Assembly (NCBI GenBank): GCA_036501345.1
Contig: DASYAN010000035.1
Location: 1 to 13,243, forward strand
Reading direction: 5' to 3'
DNA length: 13,243 nucleotides
From: DASYAN01 sp036501345
GTDB taxonomy: Bacteria; Chloroflexota; Ktedonobacteria; Ktedonobacterales; Ktedonobacteraceae
Positions 1-7,322 of the stretch are shown piece after piece. A program made the position numbers and the translations under genes. Every line of letters starts with the position of its first letter. Within the stretch, counting starts at the first letter, position 1. Under the pieces are notes generated by a model that had not been told where the DNA came from, did not search any database, and worked only from the letters and a program-made list of their open reading frames with translations.

Positions 1-390
1 GCAGGATCCTAGTGGTATGATGAGCACGGCAAGCCCAATCAAGATGCCAAAGAATATGGGGAAAGCTGCCGCTGGATTCTGATATAGCATTAGCAAAAAT
101 GGCCACATGAGCAACCACATCATGAACAGTACGTGTCCGCAGATGCCACTCACTATACTCGTCAGTCCTCCCCGTAAAATGCTGACACGTTTAGGATGTG
201 CAATACAAAGCCACCAACACAAGACACTACTGAGTATTGTCGCGGGGACCTCTAAAATGGCAAGTTGTATCGAACCATATATGCCTGTCATCCACATGAG
301 ACCAGCAAAGAGCAAACTCAATACTGCTGCCATAATGGCAAACCAGCGTATCGAAGAGTGTAGACGTTTAGATGCAAGATTGTCTATCAT
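1..390 (-). CDS. Small multi-pass membrane protein, paralogue of the next gene (C-terminus beyond the window)
   Basis: I do not recognise a named family. The frame is open from an ATG at 390-388 to the window edge, giving 130 residues with no stop. AAAGGA (399-404 on the minus strand) lies 8 bases before the ATG and supports the start. The protein is strongly hydrophobic, with about four predicted membrane segments (near 15-35, 40-63, 70-100 and 108-128). It is clearly paralogous to the gene at 594-1121: both start with an NLxSKRLHxS block and share ILSSxLCWWLCI followed by PKRVSIL. The upstream promoter has the same design as those of the 594-1121 and 1721-3781 genes. A role in membrane stress, immunity or transport cannot be told from sequence. 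The coding call is firm and the function unknown. Confidence 0.78.
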   Translation of the reverse strand, partial: MIDNLASKRLHSSIRWFAIMAAVLSLLFAGLMWMTGIYGSIQLAILEVPATILSSVLCWWLCIAHPKRVSILRGGLTSIVSGICGHVLFMMWLLMWPFLLMLYQNPAAAFPIFFGILIGLAVLIIPLGSC

Positions 391-398
391 ATATAAAA

Positions 399-404
399 TC
401 CTTT
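399..404 (-). promoter_or_regulatory. Ribosome binding site of the left-edge membrane protein gene
   Basis: AAAGGA on the minus strand, 8 bases before the ATG at 390. The same TCTAGAAAGGATTT context precedes the paralogue at 1121, so this 5' region was duplicated along with the gene. Confidence 0.65.
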
Positions 405-474
405 CTAGAACGTTTTATGTTCTCTCTTCCATTTGAAAGATCTCGCTCCTTGCACTTGCCATCCTCCTACCTTA

Positions 475-519
475 AGGATACTAGATGGATGAGCTTTTTA
501 TTAGGAAATAAAGGGACAA
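475..519 (-). promoter_or_regulatory. Promoter with tandem TTGTCCC-type half-sites (left-edge membrane protein gene)
   Basis: Reading the minus strand: TTGTCCC (513-519), a degenerate second half-site TATTTCC (504-510) 9 bases on, then a TAATAA -35-like element (498-503), exactly 17 bases, and TATCCT as -10 (475-480). The order and spacing match the promoters at 1196-1262 and 1525-1590. The half-sites abut the -35 element, as expected for a repressor or class II activator site. The promoter call rests on the three-way match; the regulator is unknown. Confidence 0.6.
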
Positions 520-593
520 CTTGGGCAGTGCAGAGGAACTTTTCATATAGCTTCCTTCTCCTCTCTCCAATGCCATCTTTGTGAGGCCTGCTA

Positions 594-1121
594 TCATGGT
601 TTCGGAGTATGTTGATTGATATTGGCCTTTGGGAAAACTGGGCGACGCAAGTACCATGCAAGCCATCCACCAGCACCTCCCCAAAGTAGCAGAGAGATCC
701 ATCCCATTGGTGAGAGGATAAGCGATGTCAGCAAAAACTGGAGAATGACAAGCAGCAGGCCAATGGCTGCACTCAGCAGGAGGGGGAGTGTACTCCAATT
801 GTTCATGATCAGGATCTCGATAAGGTTTGGCTGCCATATGAACATCCATGTCCCATACACCGCCTGTACGCAAGTGGTCATTACTACAGTCACTATGCCT
901 GCTAGTACTCCCGACAAAATACTGACACGTTTAGGGCGTACGATGCAAAGCCACCAGCAAAGAGGACTACTGAGTATTATCGCTGAAACCCATACAATAG
1001 CAGGTGTTCCCCAATTGTTGCGCCATTGGTAAGAGGCGTAAATCGGGCTCAATATGATGGTAATCATAGCAAACCATAGCATCGAGAGGTGTAGACGTTT
1101 GGACGTGAGGTTGCTCATCAT
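594..1121 (-). CDS. Small five-helix membrane protein of unknown function
   Basis: The product has 175 residues and no recognised domain. About five membrane helices are predicted (near 12-31, 41-61, 69-93, 111-133 and 136-157), with short loops and a basic, hydrophilic tail. The open frame runs 74 codons further upstream, to 1343, but AAAGGA (1130-1135) sits 8 bases before the ATG at 1121. The extra stretch overlaps the promoter, so I take 1121 as the start. A second ATG directly follows the first. The gene is a tandem paralogue of the left-edge gene; the best-kept part is the cytoplasmic-looking LCWWLCI...PKRVSIL block around residues 54-69. The divergent neighbour is the deaminase-like gene, whose promoter shares the same operator-like repeats. 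Possible roles include an accessory or immunity protein for that gene, but this rests on context only. Confidence 0.8.
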   Translation of the reverse strand: MMSNLTSKRLHLSMLWFAMITIILSPIYASYQWRNNWGTPAIVWVSAIILSSPLCWWLCIVRPKRVSILSGVLAGIVTVVMTTCVQAVYGTWMFIWQPNLIEILIMNNWSTLPLLLSAAIGLLLVILQFLLTSLILSPMGWISLLLWGGAGGWLAWYLRRPVFPKANINQHTPKP

Positions 1122-1129
1122 TGCTGAAA

Positions 1130-1135
1130 TCCTTT
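1130..1135 (-). promoter_or_regulatory. Ribosome binding site that fixes the start of the 594-1121 gene
   Basis: AAAGGA on the minus strand, 8 bases before the ATG at 1121. It favours this start over the in-frame ATG at 1343, which would add 74 hydrophilic residues absent from the paralogue. Confidence 0.65.
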
Positions 1136-1195
1136 CTAGATCAACGATAAACTCTAAGGCATAATGCTTGTCTGGCTCTTTTGGATCCTGCTTTA

Positions 1196-1262
1196 AGCAT
1201 ACTTCATGAGAGAAGTTTTTTCTAGGGACATAAGAGACATTCTGGGGTGACAAACTGGACAA
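1196..1262 (-). promoter_or_regulatory. Promoter with two pairs of TTGTC-type half-sites (594-1121 gene)
   Basis: On the minus strand: TTGTCCA (1256-1262) and TTGTCAC (1247-1253) form a distal pair 9 bases apart. ATGTCTC (1234-1240) and ATGTCCC (1225-1231) form a proximal pair, also 9 apart. Then come TAGAAA (1219-1224), exactly 17 bases, and TATGCT (1196-1201). The two pairs are offset by 22 bases, close to two helical turns. The layout matches the promoters at 475-519 and 1525-1590. Confidence 0.62.
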
Positions 1263-1524
1263 CTGGGGAAGGGCTCTCATTGTGTGGAACCTCCCAAGTC
1301 GTCCAGTTCTTTTGAACTGTGCCTTAGCTCTTCTACCAAACAACAGGAGTCTGAAATTGATTCTAGCTGATCACGAAATGTCTTTTGGCTTTTTTCAGCC
1401 TAACTGTAATGGTCAATACTTTTGGAACACTGCGAGAGCGTTTCGTAACTATGGCAGAAGAGCGCTTTTGCAGGGTGGATAAAGCAGACCAAGATTCTCA
1501 CGCGTCCCGTTAGTCTATTGGAAG

Positions 1525-1590
1525 TTGTCCCCTTTTGAGGGGAAGTTGTCCCTTTTGTCCCTAGAAAATAACTTTTCGATTGGGTATCCT
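1525..1590 (+). promoter_or_regulatory. Promoter with three TTGTCCC half-sites (deaminase-like gene)
   Basis: TTGTCCC occurs at 1525-1531, 1546-1552 and 1555-1561. The last two are 9 bases apart; the first is 21 bases upstream of the second and sits in a longer direct repeat (1520-1537 against 1541-1557, GGAAGTTGTCCC then CTTTTG). TAGAAA (1562-1567) follows as the -35 region, then exactly 17 bases, then TATCCT (1585-1590). This leaves a leader of about 125 bases before the chosen ATG at 1721. It is the clearest of the three copies of this promoter design. Confidence 0.65.
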
Positions 1591-1703
1591 TTTCCCTAGA
1601 GATTGCTAGTGAGAGAGTTTTTGAGTTATGAAATGTCCTCAATTTTAACCGAGTAAACTAATAATGGAAGGGCTTTTGAATCAAGCAATGCCCTTAATCA
1701 TGA

Positions 1704-1712
1704 AAAAGGAGA
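1704..1712 (+). promoter_or_regulatory. Ribosome binding site that fixes the start at 1721
   Basis: AAAAAGGAG ends 8 bases before the ATG at 1721. The earlier in-frame ATGs at 1664, 1688 and 1700 have no comparable site upstream. Confidence 0.7.
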
Positions 1713-1720
1713 ATTTAAAG

Positions 1721-3781
1721 ATGCCTGGTGATAGTTCGATTAGAGCAAAAGCAAAAACGCCAGATATACAAGCACCGAGAGACAAAAAAGTACTAGATGA
1801 CCACATAGGATCTTTGGATAAACAAATAAAAGAAAACCAATCATTGCAAGAGGGATTAAAAAAGCAATTAGAGGAATTACGTTTTAAAGATAAAACAACT
1901 AATTCAGCTCTTGAAGCGGTAGAACCAACCATTGGTAGACAAATAATAAGAAAGGATCAGACATCTTCAAATATAGCTATTAAAACAGCAGAGGATACAA
2001 TTGGAAGAAAAATTACAATAAATAATGGGAATACCAACAAGGAATTTGAATATAGACTTAGGGCAGAATCAAAAATTATCAAAATAAAGGAAACTCTGCG
2101 ATCTAAGAAAAATGATTTTGCCAAAGAAGTAATACAATTTTATGGAAATGTAAGCGCATTCTCAAATCCAGACCATCCGGCTTCTCAGGTAAGAAAGCTT
2201 TATGAGGATGCTGACTTTGCACTGGGAAAAGGTCTTGAGTTGCTAAAACCAGATAACGTATTTGTGCAAGATTATGGGAAGCTAAATAGCCAATATCAAA
2301 CAGTGATAAAATGTCTCGAAGACCTGAGAGATAAAGAAATACCCAACCAGGAAAATCAACTTCGACAAGCTGAAGATTCATTGCAAGAATTAATTGGTAC
2401 ACGAGAAATAATGGCTAAACAGCTAAAGATACAGAATAGAAAGATACAGAAAGGTATATCAGACGGTGGAGACAGAGGAGAAGAATCATCATCGCACGAA
2501 AGAACTTCAGGACTAACCGATTTTGCTCTGCCTCCCGCTAGTCAACGGCGAATGAGAGATGTCACGTCGCCAAAAATTTCAGGACGAAACGATTCTGCTC
2601 TGCCTCCTGGGTCTGATGCTTCAACCTTAATGCATCAAGTTCCGCCAAGAACATATCGAAGAGATGATGTTGGAAAGAGCATGAATACTCCCGAAAGCGA
2701 CAGAAAGCTGGTCCAGTTTCTATACGACAATAAAACACCAGAGCCCGTACTCCGCTTCCTATCATCTGCTTTTAGGAAAGTAGGAATACTTGACCAGAGA
2801 CCCATCGGTCACGAACGAATTCTTATAAGTATACTTTCTAAAAAAGCGCCGGAAGATCTTAAGAGCCTCTCAAAAGAACTTGAGAAACTCAAAGCGGTTA
2901 GAAAGGAACTGCATAACTGGAATGATCCAGAAGAAACTTCTGTTCTCAGAAGTTTCATTGATAAGTGGAAGCGGGCTCTTGATTATACGATTTATAGTGA
3001 AATGATAAATTTATACTATAAGGAGTTTGAACAATCAAAAGGACTGGAAAAGCAATCAAGAATATATACCAAGGCTGTTATAGATCTAGGTCCGGGCATT
3101 GAGCCGATCGAGACAAGAAAAAGAAAACCAGGAGATATTCAGGAAGCTTTTACTCCTTATCCGGCGGATAAGTCACGTGAACTTAGAGTTACGCACGCGG
3201 ATGCCGAAGTAGCAACTCTAAAAGATATCCGTGATGAATTAGAAGTACGCAAGACGAATGGAGAGCACTATGAAACCATAAATATAACCATTCTGGGATT
3301 GCATGGGCCGTGTAATGGTTGTGATTATAGAATTCAACAGTTTGCAGAAGAGTGGGAGAACTCTGGGTTATGCAAAACATTGAATATGAATGCTTGCTAT
3401 GACCAATGCCCAAGTATAGTGCCGAAAACTGAAGCGGAATATGAAACGCAATTTGGCAGAGTAGAGCGAGCCATGAGAATCAAAACATTCAAGGGGCGCA
3501 CAGTTTATATGGAAAATTATGCGCCCTCAACAAATAAAGTCGCAGACGACTTTTTGGAACACAAAGCTGAGCTTTCTCAACAGATCAAAGATACAGTTGG
3601 TCAACATGGATTATCCCCGGAAGTGGCTGATAATTTAGTACAGTTGATCTTTGCCAAAGTCAAACTACTACCAGAAGAGAGACGTCTTCAGATAGAGAAA
3701 ACAATTAGCAGCAGTACTGAAAAAAAACCAGGAGCACATGTTCGGGATTATTTCCGAGAATTTATCGCCAGAAGTTCGTAA
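1721..3781 (+). CDS. Coiled-coil protein with a predicted C-terminal deaminase-like domain
   Basis: The product has 686 residues from the ATG at 1721; the frame is open from 1664, adding 19 residues without ribosome binding site support. The N-terminal half is charged and helical, with coiled-coil-like stretches near 21-66 and 186-246. A low-complexity linker follows, with a repeated SG..(T/N)D.ALPP motif at about 262-274 and 286-298. Residues about 446-600 contain THADAEVATL (D494-A495-E496), then a beta-strand-like segment and HGPCNGC (C531, C534). This fits the [HCD]xE plus PCxxC zinc signature of the cytidine deaminase fold seen in many toxin and nucleic-acid deaminases. Further cysteines lie at 551, 559 and 563, so a different zinc site is possible. 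A helical tail ends the protein. There is no signal peptide or membrane segment. Base composition is visibly more AT-rich than in neighbouring genes, suggesting transfer. The substrate is unknown and the deaminase call is moderate. Confidence 0.75.
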   Translation: MPGDSSIRAKAKTPDIQAPRDKKVLDDHIGSLDKQIKENQSLQEGLKKQLEELRFKDKTTNSALEAVEPTIGRQIIRKDQTSSNIAIKTAEDTIGRKITINNGNTNKEFEYRLRAESKIIKIKETLRSKKNDFAKEVIQFYGNVSAFSNPDHPASQVRKLYEDADFALGKGLELLKPDNVFVQDYGKLNSQYQTVIKCLEDLRDKEIPNQENQLRQAEDSLQELIGTREIMAKQLKIQNRKIQKGISDGGDRGEESSSHERTSGLTDFALPPASQRRMRDVTSPKISGRNDSALPPGSDASTLMHQVPPRTYRRDDVGKSMNTPESDRKLVQFLYDNKTPEPVLRFLSSAFRKVGILDQRPIGHERILISILSKKAPEDLKSLSKELEKLKAVRKELHNWNDPEETSVLRSFIDKWKRALDYTIYSEMINLYYKEFEQSKGLEKQSRIYTKAVIDLGPGIEPIETRKRKPGDIQEAFTPYPADKSRELRVTHADAEVATLKDIRDELEVRKTNGEHYETINITILGLHGPCNGCDYRIQQFAEEWENSGLCKTLNMNACYDQCPSIVPKTEAEYETQFGRVERAMRIKTFKGRTVYMENYAPSTNKVADDFLEHKAELSQQIKDTVGQHGLSPEVADNLVQLIFAKVKLLPEERRLQIEKTISSSTEKKPGAHVRDYFREFIARSS

Positions 3782-3966
3782 AAAGATCAACTTCCTTAAA
3801 ATTGTGTAGTAGCAGCAGGCAGATAGCCATAATGGGCAATATCGCTCCAATAAACTCATAGAGTAATTGTCGGAGAGATTCGACCGAAATGGCAAGAGGA
3901 GAGTGTCGTCGGATCAAACTCGAGGCTCGTTGCGCTGACGGGAATATGTCGTTCGATTAGCTAAAT

Positions 3967-6612
3967 CTAGCGACGCACATCCTTACGTTTCAGAAAACAG
4001 GCGATAAGTAATCCCTGCACAATGATCATCAATGCCAGAATAGCCCAACACAGGAGCAAGTGATCACTTGCTGCCTTGTTCCCTGCATTTGGGGCAATAT
4101 GTGTAAATAGCATACCGACAAAGGAGAAACTATCTGCATCTAGTGCATCACCATGTAGGCCAACAGTTGAGCCCATAGCGGCCATTGACCAGCGTGCAGT
4201 GAAAAATGCTGCAGGTATTTGCAACAATGGTGGGTTATCGAGCGAGAAGAGCACGCCAGCAAGGATAACCTGAGGGATCAGCGGTAGTGGCATCAGGCTC
4301 ATGGCTTGATCATTGTTGGGTACGATGGCAGAGACTAGCAAGCCTGTCATCAATCCTGCCAGTGCTGTCAGAGCCATCGAGATGTAAATTTCCACAAATG
4401 GCGGGAACAGGATGCTATGTGTCTGGCTGAGCGGGTCCTTCAGGTTGACGAGGAAGACCAGAATAAAGCTCTGTAGCAGGCTGAAGAGGCCCAGGATGAA
4501 GATCTTTGAGAAGAGATAAGGAGCAATACCCAGGTTGACCGTTCGTTCGCGCTGGTAGATAGCTCCCTCTTTGACAATTTCTCTTGCTCCATTAAGGCAT
4601 CCAAACATAATAGCTGCAAAAGCCATGATAAAGAGAGTCTTCTCCACTGTCTGCCCACCATGCCCATTTTTAACTGAATCATTGAGAATTTTGTCTGCGT
4701 TAGGTAGGTGAGCCGCCTTAATCTGATCAATCTCAGTTTGACAGTTGATGGGTATGAGTGGACCTGAATTGGTCGCTATCGATTGGTGAGCATAACAGGT
4801 AGCAATACTGTTGGGAGCAAAGGTTGCGTGATGGATCATAAAATAGAGGATAAGTCCGATGATAGGGGCTTGCAGGACCAGAATCGCTAGGTTAAGCCTA
4901 TCATTGAAGATCAGTTCCAGGTAGCGCATGCAGAGCAGGATGAATTGCTTCCATGGATTACCTCGTTTGGGTGGTTTGATGTGAGCCCTGTGAGCATTTG
5001 CTTCAGTTGGCCCAGATGGACGCTGCTGAAGTAGTCCTATAATATAGTGCCCATAGTCAGATGATTGCTTGAAACGTGCTTCTGCCTCTACCGAAATATT
5101 GGGGTTCTCGCCCGTTGGCTCCAGAGCATTATAAATTTCGGCAAAATCGTCTTTGCCGAAGTAATCTTTAGCTGCGGTTGGTGGTCCATAATAGGCCAGA
5201 CGTCCGCCCTGGCATAGGAAACAGACATAATCGCAGGCGTTGATATTGTTGGTAGCGTGTGTCACAAGAACAATGGTGTGTCCCTTGTCAGCCAGTTTGC
5301 GCAAGAGCAGCATCATCTTGCGATCGAGGCCCGGATCAAGGCCCGAGGTCGGCTCATCTAAAAAGAAGACGCTGGGTTTGGCGAGCAATTCCAGTGCGAT
5401 GGAGACGCGCTTGCGCTGCCCACCAGAGAGCTTGTTAATCAGCAGATGGCGACGATGGGTCATCTCCACGTCTTCCAAAACCTCATTGATGCGCTCTTTG
5501 ATCTGCTTGGTAGTAAAGTCCTTAGGTAGACGAAGTCTGGCGGCATAGTAGAGTGCTCGCTCAACGGAGAGATCGCGATGGATAATATCATCCTGTGGTA
5601 CATAGCCCAGCTGAGTGCTGAAGGCGGCAAGATGACGATAATAGTCCTGACCATTATAGAGAACTACTCCTGATTGGGCTGGTCGCATACCATTTAATGC
5701 ATTCATCAATGTCGATTTGCCAGCACCGGAACCACCAACCAGGGCAACGAATTTACGTGGTGGAATGGCAATGGAGATATCATTGAGTAAGACAGTCTTA
5801 TTGTTGCTTATTCTTGTGAGATGTAAGGCATCAATACGAATATTACTACTCTCATCGTATTGGGTGAGTTGCGTATCTGTGTAGATAAGTCTAAATGGAC
5901 CAATACGTATCTCATCGCCGGACTTGAGATCGTGTGTGTGCATGCGCTGGGCATTGACATAGACATGATTGGTACTATGGAGATCGACAATGCGATATCC
6001 TCCACCTCGCATCATTTCCAGACGGGCATGGTGTCCAGAGACCTGTGGATGCTTGAGCACGATCATATTGTCCTGTGTACGTCCAATGGTGAGGATGGGT
6101 GCCCCCAGCGGGATCGGATGGATCTCAGGTAAAATCCCCTGCGTCATGCCACTGCCATCGTTATAGGTGAGCGTAATAAAGGTCCCGTTTTCATCACTAA
6201 TACGAAAGATATCACCACGCGCGAGAACGTGACGGAACTGCTTGTTGCCACAGATGGTCTTGCCTTGATAAATCAGACCATTGAGTGTATGTGCCCGTAA
6301 AGGATGAGGATGAATGAGTACAAGCTGATTGCCTTCACGGATGATCTGGGCATGCAAATTAGAGACTGTGGGCCGATTGATCACAATCGTGTTAGAGGGA
6401 TCGCGCCCAATATCAAAAACCTTACGATCGAGCGTAAGAGGATAGATCTGCTTATCTTGATCGGTATTCGTGCTCACTTCCAGCCAAGGGCTATTAATCT
6501 GCGTAGCCAACTCACCATTTTTGGCTAGAGCAGGTGAAAGCTCAGTCTGGAACTTCTGCTTTCCGTTAGGAAATCTAAGCAAGCCAGATGGTGGCTCGTT
6601 GCCTCTATTCAT
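3967..6612 (-). CDS. FHA-FHA-ABC transporter, ATPase and permease in one chain (Rv1747-like)
   Basis: The product has 881 residues. FHA domain 1 is at about 62-145 (G69-R70, S84, H87) and FHA domain 2 at about 170-245 (G177-R178, S192, H195, N215), so both keep the residues used to bind phosphothreonine. The ABC ATPase follows at about 258-475: Walker A GGSGAGKST at 293-301, Q340, LSGGQ at 395-399, Walker B VFFLDE at 415-420 and switch H452. An ABC2-type permease with about six helices fills 575-875 (near 575-596, 660-680, 700-722, 737-765, 774-792 and 850-875), in ABCG half-transporter order, so it should act as a dimer in the cytoplasmic membrane. M. tuberculosis Rv1747 has the same order and similar length, is phosphorylated by the kinase PknF and exports cell-envelope lipids. 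The two kinases nearby make similar control plausible; the substrate here is unknown. No clear ribosome binding site precedes the ATG. The gene converges with the deaminase-like gene. Confidence 0.92.
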   Translation of the reverse strand: MNRGNEPPSGLLRFPNGKQKFQTELSPALAKNGELATQINSPWLEVSTNTDQDKQIYPLTLDRKVFDIGRDPSNTIVINRPTVSNLHAQIIREGNQLVLIHPHPLRAHTLNGLIYQGKTICGNKQFRHVLARGDIFRISDENGTFITLTYNDGSGMTQGILPEIHPIPLGAPILTIGRTQDNMIVLKHPQVSGHHARLEMMRGGGYRIVDLHSTNHVYVNAQRMHTHDLKSGDEIRIGPFRLIYTDTQLTQYDESSNIRIDALHLTRISNNKTVLLNDISIAIPPRKFVALVGGSGAGKSTLMNALNGMRPAQSGVVLYNGQDYYRHLAAFSTQLGYVPQDDIIHRDLSVERALYYAARLRLPKDFTTKQIKERINEVLEDVEMTHRRHLLINKLSGGQRKRVSIALELLAKPSVFFLDEPTSGLDPGLDRKMMLLLRKLADKGHTIVLVTHATNNINACDYVCFLCQGGRLAYYGPPTAAKDYFGKDDFAEIYNALEPTGENPNISVEAEARFKQSSDYGHYIIGLLQQRPSGPTEANAHRAHIKPPKRGNPWKQFILLCMRYLELIFNDRLNLAILVLQAPIIGLILYFMIHHATFAPNSIATCYAHQSIATNSGPLIPINCQTEIDQIKAAHLPNADKILNDSVKNGHGGQTVEKTLFIMAFAAIMFGCLNGAREIVKEGAIYQRERTVNLGIAPYLFSKIFILGLFSLLQSFILVFLVNLKDPLSQTHSILFPPFVEIYISMALTALAGLMTGLLVSAIVPNNDQAMSLMPLPLIPQVILAGVLFSLDNPPLLQIPAAFFTARWSMAAMGSTVGLHGDALDADSFSFVGMLFTHIAPNAGNKAASDHLLLCWAILALMIIVQGLLIACFLKRKDVRR

Positions 6613-6816
6613 AAAAATATAAGCTACACCACTAGCCGCCAGAATAGTATAGCGGGGGTGTAGTTTCCTCTTTCCTTAGGCTGAGACTCTGCCATTCAAG
6701 CAAAATAGACTACATGGATACAGGTTGATAATAGTATATACACAATAAATCTTCTGACTCTACTTGCCTGGGCCAATTATACTATCCCCGTCCGCCTATT
6801 TTTGTGGTGATACGAA

Positions 6817-6845
6817 TTCACTTTCTACTCTCATGCGGGTATAAT
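6817..6845 (+). promoter_or_regulatory. Sigma-70-type promoter of the hicB-like gene
   Basis: TTCACT (6817-6822, four of six matches to TTGACA), exactly 17 bases, then a perfect TATAAT (6840-6845). A ribosome binding site AAGGAG (6864-6869) and a TTG start (6876) follow, so transcription would begin just upstream of the gene. Confidence 0.6.
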
Positions 6846-6875
6846 TATTGGCAAAAAGCAGATAAGGAGAAAGCG

Positions 6876-7157
6876 TTGAGATACTTGGTTGTTATCGAAA
6901 AAGGTTTAAACTCACGTGGAATTGAGATTTTTAGTGCATTTTATCCTGATGTTCCTAGATGCAATAAAACAAGTAAAGCGAGAAAATAAGTTGAAAGACG
7001 TATGAAGGAATCATTAGAATTTCACCTGGAAGGAATACTAGAAGACAATGCTCCTATTCCAGAGCCGCATGCATCCCCTTCCGACCCTGATATTGCTGGA
7101 GATCCAACCCTAACTCCCATCTACATGGATATTCCAATTCCTCATCAGGCGGCATAA
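6876..7157 (+). pseudogene. HicB-family antitoxin-like gene broken by an in-frame stop
   Basis: A single frame from TTG (6876) to TAA (7155-7157) encodes 93 codons interrupted by one TAA at 6987-6989 (codon 38). AAGGAG ends 6 bases before the TTG. Before the stop the product reads RYLVVIEKG then FSAFYPDVPRC, the beta-strand core of HicB-type proteins (usually SAYxPDLPGC). After it, still in frame, come VERRMKESLEFHLEG and a PIPEP segment, the usual helix and end of the HicB partial RNase-H fold. The stop falls where family members commonly carry Glu, so a single GAA-to-TAA change explains it. HicB proteins normally neutralise a HicA mRNA interferase, but no HicA gene is next to it, so this looks like a decayed solitary copy. 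Restart at the ATG at 7002 cannot be excluded but would lack the core strands. Confidence 0.75.
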
Positions 7158-7288
7158 TTCGTTTGGACACTACAGGACGGGCAATGAATTGCTGGGCGGA
7201 CGCAACGGGGACAGCGGACGCGCTGAAGCGGGCGTAGGACGCTAGCGCTGTCCCGCTTACAAGTTGCTGGGTGAAAAAAATCAAACAT
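7145..7288 (-). pseudogene. Possible zinc-ribbon remnant, perhaps a transposase N-terminus
   Basis: A 47-codon minus-strand frame starts with ATG at 7288 and ends at TGA 7145-7147, followed by a second TGA. It contains RCPRC then, six residues on, CPSC, a compact four-cysteine zinc-ribbon pattern like those at the N-terminus of some transposases. It has no ribosome binding site, overlaps the end of the broken hicB-like gene, and lies in a GC-rich patch unlike its surroundings. An overlapping frame (7054-7284) is longer but shows no motif. This may be a fragment left by an insertion sequence, or chance. Confidence is low. Confidence 0.28.
7208..7254. repeat. GC-rich inverted repeat, 9-base arms, 29-base loop
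   Basis: GGGACAGCG (7208-7216) and CGCTGTCCC (7246-7254) are perfect complements. The loop contains two GACGC copies and further complementary GCGCT/AGCGC tracts, so alternative hairpins can form. There is no T run on either side, so it is not a standard terminator. It lies in the GC-rich patch between the hicB-like pseudogene and the WD40 kinase gene. Confidence 0.5.
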
Positions 7289-7322
7289 TATAATCGCGTC
7301 TGTGGCTTTCCCTCATCCACAA

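Larger units (their letters stand above)
1122..1720. other. 599-base divergent intergenic region without a convincing gene
   Basis: This stretch separates the minus-strand membrane-protein gene from the plus-strand deaminase-like gene. It holds both of their promoters, facing outward, and a 6-base perfect inverted repeat around four T (CAGTTC at 1304-1309, GAACTG at 1314-1319). Open frames at 1282-1482 (+) and 1400-1642 (-) have no ribosome binding site and no protein-like composition, so I do not call them. I see nothing else between about 1320 and 1515. Confidence 0.6.

Noticed and set aside
616..1032. 138-codon plus-strand open frame over the membrane-protein gene
   Set aside because: It is antisense to 594-1121, which has a ribosome binding site, a promoter and a paralogue. 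The plus frame has none of these.
3762..3956. Minus-strand open frame between the convergent genes, with a hydrophobic stretch EFIGAILPIMAICLLLL
   Set aside because: It has no ATG and no ribosome binding site, and its end overlaps the deaminase-like gene. It could be a decayed membrane peptide, but the evidence is too thin to annotate.
3782..3966. Expected terminator between the convergent deaminase-like and exporter genes
   Set aside because: I found no stable hairpin followed by a T run in either direction.
6613..6875. Search for a hicA toxin gene upstream of the hicB-like pseudogene
   Set aside because: No frame here shows HicA features such as the GSHHxF and VPxH motifs. The stretch holds only upstream sequence of the exporter gene and the hicB promoter.
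7258..7322. Weak hairpin TGTGG/CCACA after the WD40 kinase gene
   Set aside because: The stem is only five pairs with an 11-base loop and no T run, so a terminator call is not supported.
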